The notes: generated from the letters alone by a model not told the origin. Shown: positions 25,214-37,802, counted from the first letter of the stretch. The stretch is DNA of 64,000 nucleotides from Glandiceps talaboti (GCF_964340395.1 NC_135554.1:558001-622000), one strand, 5' to 3'. Program-made: numbers and translations.

Positions 25214-26229
25214 TAAGGCCAAAAAAAAAATATGTCTGGTTCTGGTCAGCGCGCGCGTGCCCTGAATACCCCCGCGTCGATCCTTTTTTTTCCGATAATT
25301 TTTGCTTTCCCGTTCCTTATTTACAATTCCCCGTCGATCAACACTGTATGCAAGGCTAGCGGAAAAAATTTAACTCGTGTGATGGCGCACTTCTATTTGG
25401 TAACGGGTACCCTTTTCTTCTAGTACTGTTGCATACCCATAATCCCCCGTACGATATGTGTACGTAATATGTACGATGAGCGTGGTTGATGGGAATCACG
25501 GGAAATAGTGTGTTCACTGTGCTAGGTGGTAAACCGCTCACATGTTTCGAAAATGTCAGAAGTTTGAGTACGTCGTGAGCAATCGAAATGTTGATATCAA
25601 TTCAGCTGACTTTCGAGGTGTTCTTAGTTCTGGTGATCGTTTCGTTCTGCCTTCTGAATACAAAGATTTTCCTGTAGCGTAAGCAGTTAGCTCTGGATGT
25701 ATGCGCTACGATGTTCGACACGTCTTTCCATCTGCGATGAGTTGGAAAGACGTGTCGAACATCGTACCGTATACAGACTGCGTATCAGACTGATGATGGA
25801 CGGTGCTCGAAAGAAAACACTGCCTCCTCTACGTCCGTTGGACAGACCTATTTCTCGTTATTTAACGTTGCAAGTTGCACAATGACATTATACAGTGGTT
25901 GCAAGGCAAGACTCATTATCTTGGATGGGATTATAACTGCAAATCGGGATTATAACTGCAAATCACTGGGCGATAAGATAAATTTGTAAATGTGACTAGT
26001 GATGCCCTGATGGATGATTGATCCGCATCGTACAAAACTTGCCATACAACAGTGTCAACTTCCAGAGTTGTATGACATCTTCCGAGAGCATGTAAAGTGT
26101 CAAAAATGTGTATTTACTAATTTGCAAAAAAAAAAAAAAAATTAGGGAAAAAAAAAAAAACGCGCGTCGTCGCACCACTTTAGAAAGTTTACCCTGACCA
26201 GAACCAGATTTTTATTTTTTTTTGGCCTA
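25214..26229. mobile_element. PIF/Harbinger-like TIR element, about 1.0 kb
   Basis: The left terminus GGCCAAAAAAAAAA continues to TCTGGTTCTGGTCAG. The right terminus is the inverse, CTGACCAGAACCAGA followed by A/T-rich sequence to TTTTTTTTTGGCC. TAA directly abuts both ends, compatible with a 3-bp target duplication of the TWA type used by PIF/Harbinger elements (family knowledge). The interior is richer in GC/CpG than the flanks, contains a 24-bp-arm hairpin at 25,707-25,766, and has no full transposase frame. Probably non-autonomous. Confidence 0.65.
25707..25766. repeat. Hairpin with 24-bp perfect arms
   Basis: Arms 25,707-25,730 and 25,743-25,766 are exact reverse complements with a 12-nt loop (arms contain ATGTTCGACACGTCTTTCCA). 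It lies inside the TIR element, within an otherwise open 62-codon frame. Confidence 0.9.
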
Positions 26230-27020
26230 AGCGAGTTGCTAGTCTTTTTCACTTCTTGATTATATTCAAATTACAAAAGAGCACTGTTAGTAATACCAAC
26301 ATCACTCAGTTCCGGGATCTATTCCAACCATTGCAAGAGTCATGATAAAGAAACGCCTGTGATCAGAACATCATATCAGTGATGGTGGATAATCAGATAA
26401 TGAAAACTGGCTTCGTCAGTACTGTCATAAACAAACTTATACCTGTAAAAGATTCACGTCAGAGTGACCTGGTGTTTGCAATAATGTTTGTCAGTTTGAC
26501 AGTGATACTGATAGGAAGTCGATTTCTTTTCGGCACCTAGTTGTCATTGTCAACCATTGATAAAACGACGTTCTCATCTCATGTAATGATTGTATGTTTT
26601 GACCAGTAGTTCATTTTACAATTTAAAATGTCACATTAGCCGCAAGTTTGCTCGTAGTTACAGTTTTGACCATATGATTTGGCGCAACGTTAATCTATTT
26701 GCATATCCCGGCCTGTGTTTTACCTCAGACCACTAAAACAATGATGCACTATAATACATCTGTAACATGTTCAGGTAGAGGTTAGCATTTCCTCATCTTT
26801 GTTGTTGTAAATCATTACTTGTACTACCACAGACTCTACACTCTGTAGGGTCTATGTACTTCCAAAAATGAAAACAGCTGAACTACCTCCTGGAGTGTAA
26901 GATTGTGCTCGGATAATCAACGTTTTACTGTATGCAGTAAATATTGATTTTTACCTACATAAATGGCTGCAATTCGGTCAAATTTGCATATATCAAGTAA
27001 TAGCACCAATAGCATTGTAG
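26230..27020. other. Stretch with no recognised gene
   Basis: AT-rich. No domain or splice series was recognised. Confidence 0.4.
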
Positions 27021-27039
27021 TAAACCTGTACAGTATTTA

Positions 27040-27960
27040 ATAATGTTTACCTACATGCTGATCCATGCTAGGTATAGGTGTTCATTTGCTGAATGGTTAT
27101 CCAGTTGCCTATCTAGCCCTGTTGTTATCTTTGCAATATACACAATCATTTGGCTGTTACTATGACCATGGTCATGTTCCTAGATATATCTGCATACATT
27201 TTTTGAATGTTAGTTCAAATGTCTATGAATTCCTGGTGTTATCTTTGCAAAATACGTGATCATTTGGCTGTTGCTATGGGCATGGTCTTCTTGCTAGGTA
27301 TATTTGCATACATTTTTTGAATGTTTATTCATTTGTCTATTAGTTAAGTATTAATCCCTGTTGTTATCTTTGCATAATATGTTATCATTTGGCTCTTGCC
27401 AAGGATGTGGTCTTGTTGCTAGGCATATCTGCATACACTTTTTGAATGTTTGTTCACATCTAAGAAACCATGTTGTTATCTTTGTGAAATACACCACTGT
27501 TTGGCTGTTGCTATGGTACTATTTGCATACAATTTTTGAATGTTTACTCACTTGCCTACCAGATGATGTTATTTAACCAAAATATACTATACTGCCATTT
27601 GGTTGTTGCTAAGGCCAAGACTAAGTACTTGTTGAGATATACAGTACAGATCCAGTGTTGCAGCCAGCCTTTTGAAAGAGTGGGATAGTGTCCCAAGACT
27701 TTCATTTTTCTGGGTCATCATAAATTTTTCTTGGATATTATAAAAAAGAGCGCCAATAGTGTTGTAGCACAACTGTACCGTTTTCAAAAATATTTACCCA
27801 CATGCTTATCCATGCTAGATATTTGCTGAATGATTATGCAGTTGCCTATCCAACCCTGTTGTTATCTATGCAATATACACGATCATTTAGCTGTTGCTAT
27901 AGGTGTGGTCATGTTGCTAAACATGTTTGCATACAATTTTAGTGTGGGTCATCTGTGACC
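27040..27960. repeat. Degenerate tandem repeat, about 100-bp period
   Basis: Repeated units with TTGTTATCTTTGCAATATAC, ATCATTTGGCTGTTGCTATG, GGTC.TGTTGCTAG, ATTTGCATACA and TTTTTGAATGTTTA occur about six times with 10-25% divergence by eye, interrupted near 27,650-27,750. The same family recurs at 34,640-35,080. Small open frames here are repeat-derived. Confidence 0.75.
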
Positions 27961-28272
27961 TGTCACTTCCGAAATTGTGGGTCAGGTCCAAAAAATGTAT
28001 GTCAAAAGACCCCAAAACCCCCTCTGGCTGCAACACTGCAGATCTCGCATAATGGGACATTGTGCATGAACTATGCTTGCATCTTTAAAACACCATGCAG
28101 GCAAAGTTCATGAACAATGCTCTTGGGAATCAGTGTATGTAAACAGCATTCAATTTGCATATTTGTGGTGTCCACAGAGCAACCTATTAACTGTGCATCA
28201 AGTTTACAATGCATCACCATCTCATTATAAACATTGCATCTATTGGCATCTAGATAGCAGAGTACATGATTA

Positions 28273-29262
28273 CAAGTCATTGAGAATGACATAGTCCCCG
28301 CTATGATTGGGTTTTAAGGAATTATCACTACTCTGATCACACAACAACACTTGTAAACCTAAATCAAACAGACTTAGATATGTTGTGTCTGCTTGTTGGA
28401 CATGGAATATGCCTACAACAATAAAGGATGGGTCGGGTATGGGGAATCACATCACGACGAAAATGAATATGCACATGTGTGTCATAGAACACTGTCCTAA
28501 TACCAACTTTGAATGAGATCTGTTCAAGCATGTCTGAGTTATGGCTTTGGACATAGAAAAACAGCAAACAAAATGGCTGCCAGGCGGCCATATTGGATCA
28601 TATCACAACAACAATGAATATGCAAATGTATGTCATAGAACACTGTCCTAATACCAACTTTGAATGAGATCTGTTCAAGCATGTCTGAGTTATGGCTTTG
28701 GACATAGAAAAATCGCAAACAAAATGAAGCCATATTGGATCGTATCACAACAACAATGAATATGCACATGTATGTCATAGAACACTGTCCTAATACCAAC
28801 TTTGAATGAGATCTGTTCAAGCATGTCTGAGTTATGGCTTTGGACATGGAAAAATCGCAAACAAAATCGCTGCCAGGCAGCCATATTGGATCGTATCATG
28901 ATGATAATGGATATGCACATGTATGTCATAGAACACTGTCCTAATACCAACTTTGAATGAGATCTGTTTCAGCATGTCTGAGTTATGGCTTTGGACATGG
29001 AAAATTCACAAACAAAATGGCTGCCAGGCAGCCATATTGGATCGTATCATGATGAAAATGGATATGCACATGTGTGTCATAGAACACTGTCCTAATACCA
29101 ACTTTGAATGAGATCTGTTCAAGCATGTCTGAGTTATGGCTTTAGACAGGGAAAATTTGAAGAAAAAAAATGGTTTCTAGGCAGCCATATTGGATCGTAT
29201 CATGAAACAAATTGACGTGCATATGTATGCCATTGTATGTTGCCCCTGTACCAAGTTTGAAA
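28273..29262 (+). mobile_element. Family B element, copy 2, 5' part
   Basis: It has the same leader as at 24,145, then tandem units with CATATTGGAT or a variant at 28,589, 28,731, 28,882, 29,033 and 29,185 (period about 151; the second unit is shortened by deletion). The copy breaks off at ..CAAGTTTGAAAA, where family A copy B begins. Its 3' tail resumes at 33,491. Confidence 0.8.
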
Positions 29263-32200
29263 ACAAGCGACCTATCGGTCAGAATAGCTCCGCTGGGTTT
29301 TTTTTAATTTAATTTTCTATTTTGGTGACATGTAGAAGTGGTTCAGTTCTTCAGCTCTTCACTATGCAGTTTTGTTTTAGTGATGTAATACTAATAAAGT
29401 GGTTACTGGTTTCATATGATGTCTCACTATGAAACACATTTTACACAGAAGTTGGTAATGTATTGTAATTTTATACCATAGTCACCATTTTATAACAAAA
29501 ATCTACTGTTATGAAAAATTGCACAAAATCTCAGAAAAAAATGACTGGGAAATGCACACAAGAAAAAGAAAACAAGCGACCTATCGGTCAGAATAGCTCC
29601 GCTGTTTTTTTGTTTTATTTTATTTTTTATTTTGGTGACATGTAGAAGTGGTTCAGTTCTTCAGCTCTTTACTATGCAGTTTTGTTTTAGCGATGCAATA
29701 AAGTGGTTAGTGGTTTCATATGATGTCTCACTATAAAACACATTTTACACAGAAGTTGGTAATGTATTGTACTTTTATACCATAGTCACCATTTTATAAC
29801 AAAAATCTACAGTTATGAAAAATTGCACAAAATCTCAGAAAAAAATGACTGGGAAATGCACACAAAAAAAAGAAAAAAAAGAGGATTTTGAGGTTGGCTA
29901 TAAATAATTCCAGTGTCTTACAGCTTTAACCCTGGAAAATTTTAATGATGAATGAAATAAACTAGGGATCTAAAATAATTTTGAGGCAATTTGAATTTCA
30001 ATTTTCTAACAAATTTACCAAGTCAACAACATTCAACTTGTACTAGTTGTAGTAGATATATATAGGGAAGAAATGTATTAATCGCCATCTTAGTTTCCGT
30101 ACGGCGACAATCCCAAGTACCCGAAAGAGAGTCATTCTCAGCCAATTCAGGGTTCGACACTAGAGTAAAAAAGTCACTATCCCACAGGACTAGGAAAATT
30201 GATAACGTAGTAGTCCTGCAAAAAATGTGGTGGTCCTATCTATAAGTGCTTTCGCTTGTTCACTTAGGCTCTTCATCTCTCTTAGTTTTTGCTCTACTTC
30301 TAATTCACTTTTCCAAACCCCATATTTATTTCAAACCGTGTGTTGTAATTGAACTGTCTATTTCTTTGTAGTTGTTTGTGCATCATCAACTCATTACTGT
30401 AATTTTATTCTCTTTTTTATGTTTTGGAGCTTCTTCTCTTTTTCGTTGCTTTCTGTGAGTAGTTTGTCTTAATTGGGGGGGGGGGGGAGTAATAAGATGT
30501 TATGTGGTCTTATTTCTAGCTCATAACATTTCTGGTACACATTGATCTAACTATTGCATTTTTAAAAGACAAAAAATTACCTTCCCATAGAGCAAGTCTT
30601 TATAGTGTTCTCCTTAGTGCATATTAGAATATATTTACAAGTCTTTATAGTGTTCTCCTTAGTGCATATTAGAATATATTTACAACATAAAAATAAATAA
30701 ATTTGAAGGTTACCAGCAGTTACAGCAAAATTTTGTTACTAATTACATGTACAAGTCACTTCGTCTATTTTCGTGTCTATGTACTTCCGGGTTGACATAA
30801 ACGTTAAACGTGATACAGTCGGCCCTATAATTACTAAGAAATGACAAAACCGTTCGCAAAATAAAGTTCAGGATTTTAATTTTTCAAACTGAATATCAAT
30901 ATCCACTACACATTCAATAACTGGTTTCGCGTATTTAGAAATGTGCCCCAAAACATGAACACGGAACACGGAACACGGAATCGTACCGTGTCAGTGTTAC
31001 TAACTAAGTTAGCAGTTTCATTGTAGGCTGTAAGTTGTACCGATAAAAAAACGATCATCACATCATGAAGGAAGTACAAAAACATAGAACACGTTGTTTT
31101 CTTGCTGAATAAACTCACTGAAATAACAACACGGTCAAATCGCGTCTTCGATTTTGACAGCCACCATTGTTATGATTGAGCTTCACTTACTTCCGTTGAA
31201 CGTGGCCAGTACAGTGTTGAGGCCAGCCTTACCCTTATTATACACAAATCATCGTACAACTAATTTTATTGGCTATAATATTAGCTACATTTGAAAGGTC
31301 TCACTTGATTGGCTCATCCTTCGCTATTCCCGTTTTCAAGAGAATAAAGTGCCACGTAGTACAGCAATGGCGCGAGATCGCCTGTTAGGCGACTTTCCCA
31401 CCGGGTGTGCTTTTCGAAAACTACACAACACATGCTTTTATGACACGGATTTTGAGGTTGGCTATAAATAATTCCAGTGTCTTACAGCTTTAACCCTGGA
31501 AAATTTTAATGATGAATGAAATAAACTAGGGATCTAAAATAATTTTGAGGCAATTTGAATTTGAATTTTCTAACAAATTTACAAAGTCAACAACATTCAA
31601 CTTGTACTAGTTGTGGTAGATATATATAGGGAAGAAATGTATTAATCGCCATCTTAGTTTCCGTACGGCGACAATCTCAAGTACCCGGAAGAGAGTCATT
31701 CTCAGCCATACGTTACAGTGGTAACACTCGTTCATGTTCGGTTACCTTTCACAAAGAAAACACAACGAAATGGTTCAAGTGATCTTTTTTTTTTATTTCT
31801 TTTCATCACAACAACAAAATCTGCGTGATCAAAAGTGTTGTAAACTAAACCAGAAAGAATTATCGGACTGGCTAAACTTCCCGATGAACTGGAGTAAGGT
31901 CCTACTAGTCCAAGTAAGCCTCGATAGTACTATAGTACGTGAGAAAATCGTCTCAAACTAGCGATACAACTTTCAAAATATAACTTGACATGTCTTCATT
32001 TGTTAGAGTTATACAATTCAAGACGGGTTTTCACTGAAAAAAACAATTCTGTGAATAATGACACTCTGAACGCAGCGATTTCTCGGACGATGTTACCACT
32101 GTAACGTATGGCTGACAACGACTTGCTTCCGGGTTAGTCCCTCGTGCATACGGGTGGATTGTCGCTGTACGGAAACTAAGAAAGATGGCGATTAATACAT

Positions 32201-33490
32201 ACATCGTCTGATATTTTAATTTACAGTGTTTCTTGTGACCGGCGCCTGTCAGCAGACTCTGCCATTTTTTTCATCATTCCATTGTATTTAAACCTTGTAC
32301 TTGACAGTTCGCAATATTTATAATTCTCAACAAAATACCTCAACATGCCTCACTTCGCTCGTACTCAAAGCAGCCCCGCGCGGTATGATCACTGATGACA
32401 TGATGAGAGAGAACCTTTTCGGATTTACATGTAAAACGGGGAAAGATACGCAAAACATAATGCAAAGTCTGAAGCCAAATTAAAGTTGTAATTATTTTAA
32501 TTATTTTTACTTGCCAAATATTTGCATTTTGGAAAGGCAAGACACGTTCATGTCGTTTAACTTTACATGTGAACTGTCGGCCATAACTTCAACCGCATGC
32601 CTGGCATGCCTTCCTTACGCAAGTTGTCTTAATTCTGGTTCACTGTCATTCCAAATTGCACGACAATATAGAATTAATCACAAGTTACGTGTTATCTGAA
32701 AACATCACACTTTTATAGTGGGTCTGAAGTGTGATTTTAGTGAGTACCAAGAACGTCCTGTGTTGATACTCAAGATACTTGCTGTGGAAAATCGCTCGGT
32801 CAAATGAGGTCACCTTCAGCTTCTGGTCGAATCAGGATAGAGTATGCAAATGGCGATGTTGCGGACTGGCTGATTATGTAGAAGGGGTGCAGAATTGGAT
32901 TTGAAGTTTACAACCCTGTTTCGAACAAACGCTTGTCATTTGGGCGCCCAATGCGTAGAATTATGACTATAGCACATATTACATTGCTTGTTTGACGTCA
33001 ATAGTGTCTTTTGAAAAGTGGCAGTTTACTTAAAGTCTCGTCGACTGATTTCCAATATGGCGTCGGTCATAATGCTCATTAACATATTCATATTTTTTTT
33101 CATATTACAAAAAAAAATCATAAAAAATAAAAATGAGGATGTGCTGACTTGAAATTAACAAATCTGAGTAAGCTACCCCCTGCGCATCAACACGCCAGAT
33201 ATCAAAGCAATGTAACAAGAGGTTTTCAAGGAGTTGATGAAAATGACATTTTATGAAAAAAAATCATAAAAAATTGAAAATGGCACAGATCAACTTGGCA
33301 TGAACAAATCTGAATAGCCTCCCCCTAGGGAACATACACACCAAATATCGAAGAATTCTGACTGTCACTTTCAGAGCAGATGATGAAAATATAAAAGTTT
33401 GATGGACACCTATGATTCACTCTACTCTCTATACTCTATACAACCTATACCTAAAGCTACGCTTTCGGCTTTTGCTGACAGCGGAGCTAA
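29263..33490 (+). mobile_element. Family A dispersed element, copy B, inside family B
   Basis: It starts CAAGCGACCTATCGGTCAG and ends GACAGCGGAGCTAA. The first about 305 bases are tandemly duplicated (29,264-29,571 and from 29,572). It is collinear with copy A but with an extra rearranged block: the sequence near 29,885-30,110 recurs near 31,446-31,680, and TATAGTGTTCTCCTTAGTGC is duplicated near 30,610-30,660. An inverted pair at about 31,637-31,720 and about 32,105-32,212 (AATCGCCATC..TTTCCGTAC and inverse, plus a CAGCCATACGTTACAGTG region) bounds an inner 0.57-kb unit. It also carries the 3' part of the element seen at 11,264-12,142. No transposase frame. Confidence 0.75.
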
Positions 33491-33602
33491 AAATCGGTCC
33501 AGGCATCTCCAAGAAACGGCTGCGGACGGACGGACGCATGCACGGACAGACGGAACCCAATCCATAAGTCCCCGTCCCGGACTTCGTCCGGCGGGGACTA
33601 AT
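33491..33602 (+). mobile_element. Family B element, copy 2, 3' tail
   Basis: It resumes at ATCGGTCCAGGCATCTCC, exactly where copy 2 was broken at 29,262, and runs to CGGCGGGGACTAAT. It contains GGACGGACGGACGCATGC-like text and a strong terminal stem (GTCCCCG..GGAC-TTC-GTCC..CGGGGAC). Confidence 0.8.
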
Positions 33603-33799
33603 TACTAGGTCACAATGCATGTACATGTATACATAAAATGCTATTTATTTTGTGTCAGAAATGCAAGCATTGTTCAATGTAGATGCTTTGATGGTGCAAC
33701 AACAACAGCGCATCAAGACATTGTTACATGTAGCACCCCAATTGTGCAAGCAAAATCCTTTTATGATGCGCGCACCCAGGTGACATTTTATGTGAGCTG

Positions 33800-34330
33800 G
33801 ACTGTTTTTTTACCAAATTTCACATTTTTGCACCTAATTTACATATCACTGATGAGATCATTATATGCTTAATATTTCTTCATACTATACACCCCCAGAT
33901 GCATCACATTACCAATCTGCTCAGTAGTTTTGGAATTGAAGATTTTTGACCAAAATGACACATTTTTTAGCCCTAATTTGCATATCACTTATGGAATCAT
34001 CATGTTGTGAACAATTCTTATTTTTTATAATCTTAACACCCTTAAGAATGATCCCACAAAATTTCAGACCAATCTGCCCAGTAGTTTTTGAGATAAAGTG
34101 TTTTTACCAGAAATTACATTTTTTTACCCAAATCACACCCATGATGTGATCATTTTGATTTGAACAATTTCCCAACTACACACCCAAGGTAATGCACCCA
34201 CCAAATATCATAGTAATCGGTCCAGCAGTTTTTGACTTTAAGTTGTTTACATACATCCACACAGACTTACAAACAGACAAACAGACAGACAGACAGACAC
34301 TTTGTCATGCCTATAGCACTACTGAACCAT
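33800..34330 (+). repeat. Tandem repeat, about 125-130-bp units, with GACA tail
   Basis: Three or so diverged units (CATTTTT.ACC.AATTTGCATATCACT, then AT.ACAC.C, ATCTGC.CAGTAGTTTT) end in TCGGTCCAGCAGTTTTTGA, then (ACAG)n and TTTGTCATGCCTATAGCAC. The plan is similar to family B: tandem units followed by a tail ending in short purine/pyrimidine repeats. Confidence 0.65.
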
Positions 34331-34411
34331 ATCAGTTCAGTTGTGCTAAAACCCAGTGTTAACTTACAATATACAAGAACAGAAAAAATTATAATAAACT
34401 TGTTATCTCAC

Positions 34412-34613
34412 CATTAATGGTATCCCCTGTAGCATAGTTAGTCTGACTAACAGTTACTGTGTACGGTGATGTTGAAGTCTGTGCAGCAACTCCATGTCCT
34501 GGAAACATAGACGTACAGGATGATTGTGGAGGACCACTAGGATATCCCAATGTAATTGGCACTGAACACACTAACAGTAGCAGAACTGCTGGAAACATGA
34601 TTGCCATGGTTAC
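34412..34613 (-). CDS. Reeler-domain secreted or membrane protein, first coding exon
   Basis: On the minus strand an acceptor (TCTTTATTAG) at 34,614 opens an exon with ATG at 34,607 that ends at a donor (AATG then GTGAGA) at 34,411, leaving in phase 1. The N-terminus MAIMFPAVLLLLVCSVP is a clear signal peptide. It is followed by YPSGPPQSSCTSMFPGHG and PYTVTVSQTNYATGD, which fit the start of the reeler (Reelin N-terminal) domain: YP.G.P...C..M.PGHG....T..PY. Reeler domains occur in ferric-chelate reductase 1-like membrane proteins and in small secreted defence proteins; one exon cannot separate these. Downstream exons were not found. The exon is also in frame with an ATG in the upstream exon at 39,821. 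Confidence 0.7.
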
Positions 34614-34639
34614 CTAATAAAGAGAATATAAGCACCAAT

Positions 34640-35080
34640 GGCATTATACAATGTACATGTAGCACAACTGTTCATAGTAAACTTTTTCTATTATAATTAT
34701 GTGGTCTTGTAGCTAGGCATATTTCTATACATTTTTTGAAGATTTATTCCCGCCTAAACATCATGGTGTTATATCTGCAAGTATTTGCCATCATTTAAAC
34801 TGTTGCTATCAGCATGGTCTTGTAGCTAGGCATAATTACATGTATCTGCTTACATTTCTGGAATGTTTACTCATTTGCCTTCATTTCATGGGTTTAATAT
34901 AGGCATAATGTCATCATTTACCTGTTGCTATGGGCGTGGGCTTGTTGCTAATGACTTTTGCATATTTCTTTTTAATGTTTATTCAGTTGAATGCCTATCC
35001 CTGTTGTTGTATTTGCAATAATCCTTATCATTTGACTGTTGTTAAGGGCATGGTCCTGTTTCTACGGCAACTTTTGAAAG
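34640..35080. repeat. GTTGCTATGGGC-type degenerate tandem repeat
   Basis: Same family as 27,040-27,960: TGTTGCTATGGGCGTGG, CTTGTAGCTAGGCAT and TTTGAATGTTTATTC words at about 100-base spacing. Followed by GACAGACAGTCAGACAGAC and (ACACAA)n. Confidence 0.65.
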
Positions 35081-37055
35081 TACACTGTATGACACACTCA
35101 CAATTAGTTTAGAATCAATACCAAACGAGACAGACAGTCAGACAGACAGGCACACAAACACAAACACAAACACACACACATACTTTTCATTCCTAATAAT
35201 AGTAACATATAATCTTAAAAACAGAAATATGTGATTAGGCCAGAAAAAATTAAAAAGCTGTTCAACGACCTACATATATTTTGGGTGTTTCAATCTTTTC
35301 TTTTCTTTGGTGATGGGCAATATATCCTCATGTGGGCTTCACATCTTAGTAAAATGCACACTTTGTTTCAAAATTAAGGTGATTTCTTTATATTTTCTGA
35401 ATGATACAAGTGACCACATATGCATTTGAGTCAATTCCAATTACATAATCTTATACTGTGCCTCTGACGACACATACAAGAGTGAATTGAGATGTCTGAA
35501 ATTCAGGACAGCGTGCCTGTCTGAAATTCAGGACTGCTACTGGACTGAAATTCAGGACTGTCATTAATCTTTCAATTAGTCACAAAAATCATTACTTTAT
35601 TAGCGTTATTTTTTTTACCCTATTTTTAATTATACAGTGTCAATACAAGGAAGTAATGGTGCTACTTTTCGTGGGTTTATACTTCAAGGGAGGCATGCTG
35701 ATTGGTCAATGGACTAAAATGAACCAATTGGAACATTTCAAAATGTACTGAGTGTAGTCAATGCAAAGTTGTTAACATGTGAAAATACAGATGTATATGT
35801 AAGTTGCAAGATCTTTTAAATCTCTGTGTGAAATTTACTGTTACTTAACTTCTCTACATTATGTGCATAAGCTCTGTTTTAGCACTACTGAACCAACTAA
35901 AGCTGTTGCATATCCAACGTACACTAAAAGGAAGGAGCAAATATTTACGACCATGGGAAAGGGGTTGAGCAGTCTTTGGGCCATCAACATTCTGAAAGTC
36001 TTGAAATGTTTTGCCCTTTATTCGTGATTTTTGGAACCAAATTAAACTTCAGAAGTCATTTACCAAGTGCACATCTGCAAAATATCTTTCGGCTTTACCA
36101 CAATAAACTACACTTCATAGCCATATAATAATTGTTATGTACTGCAGAGTACAATTTTCTCAATTCTGGTATTTTAATACCATATTCAAGCATTGTCAGA
36201 CTTTAAATTATGTCTATGGATTGATAAATGTATTCCTCTAAATGGCCTTCTACATTGTCCTTTTTTTCAAAAAAGTTTCCATCTTTGGAGGTGTCTCCTT
36301 CAAATCAATAGCAGAATCGTTTCTTCTCTCAAAACAAGATGGAAGCTGGTTGGAGACATCTCCAGCATGTGAAATCTACATCCTTTGTGTAAAGCACTCT
36401 TGTTTGGGGGACTTATTGTAGTTGGTTATCACTGTTATTTTAATACATCATTGTACCGTATAATTTTATATCTCCACTGTAGTATACGCGACAGAAGGGG
36501 TGGCTAAAATAATTCTGGAGTTTCATTTTGTGGGTCTTTTTTGAGAGGAGAGGGTCAGAGAAACTACACAATTTGTTAACCATAAACTGTGTAAATTTCC
36601 TAACTGTACAACTGATGGAAACCTTTGACAAATTGCAAGAGATGAAATCAAAATAAGTTCTATGTAAACCCAATCTGAAATGTCTTGCCATCAGCTCGTT
36701 TTTCAATCCTTGTAAAAAATCAACCTACCTACTCAATGTGATGGGCTGGGTTGCCCATTGAACAGCTTTTTTATGTTTTCTGGTGTGTATAGTGTATAAT
36801 TTGTACCAAGCCACACTCTCTGGTAGTGTGTGTAGTGTATTATTTGCACCAAGCCACACTCTCTGGTAGTGTGTGTAATGTAATATCAAATGATTGGTCA
36901 ATTGATTGATCATTGATTAAGGTAGAAGGTGTCAAATTTGAATTACGTCAACAACGCAACTTTTGGTGCAGACTGAAACGGGCACTCTTGTCAACATTCA
37001 AAAGCGAAACAAACCCAGAAGTGTTTGGAAGTGAAGTGAGGTGTTAGATGTTTTT

Positions 37056-37380
37056 CATGAATAGTTCAGTTGATTTATCATACATATGTACTGATAGAAA
37101 TATCCCTTGGTGCCCATGTGTTCCAATATTGTATAATTTCATGTGATTTTTAGCCAAAATATTGAAATATTGATGGGTTGGGGGTCACAATTGTGAATAT
37201 TATGAGCACTTTGGCATTTGGAGAAAGAAATAAACTCTACACATGAATAGTTCAGTTGATTTATCATACATATGAACTGACAGAAATATACCTTGGTGCC
37301 GGTGTGTTCCAATACTGTACAATTTCATGTGATTTTTGTTCCAAAATGTTGAAATTTGGATGGGGTGGGGGGGTCATGTT
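37056..37380. repeat. Two-unit tandem repeat, 186-bp period
   Basis: CATGAATAGTTCAGTTGATT begins at 37,056 and at 37,242. Similarity continues through GAAATAT.CCTTGGTGCC and ATTTCATGTGATTTTT. The shared words imply a local duplication. Confidence 0.75.
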
Positions 37381-37802
37381 TTTTACTGGCATTTTCAAGT
37401 TAGCATACACAATGATTTTTGTTGTAAAATTATGAATGGGCATTGGTACATTATACATATGTGCAAAGATAAACAAGCTCATTTTAATTTTTGTCAAAGT
37501 TCAACAAAATTTCATACAATGTTTCTGTCAAAATGGTAATTTCAATCCTAGAATTTAAACTGACGTTGTGACTCCCATATTTTTTTGTCATTGATAAATA
37601 ATACAATGTACACTTACAGCATATAAAAAAAAATCTTTCACAGACTTTTATCCTTTTTTTACAATTCATAATGTTTTCTTAAAAAATAGTAAAGCAGCTG
37701 GAGATAAAATACCATAATACTTTATGAAATAAGGAATATAAATTTTAAAAAATATGTCTGGACCTACTATACATTGCACTTACATATATACGTTTGTTTT
37801 GT

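Noticed and set aside
24109-29000. Minus frames of 79-115 codons with repeated HVQSHNSDMLEQISFKVG text
   Set aside because: They are translations of the 151-bp tandem unit of family B, without a conserved start or stop.
19961-33490. Simple segmental duplication of a 3.6-kb host region
   Set aside because: At least three copies share defined ends, and one interrupts family B with an identifiable empty site, which fits transposition better than segmental duplication.
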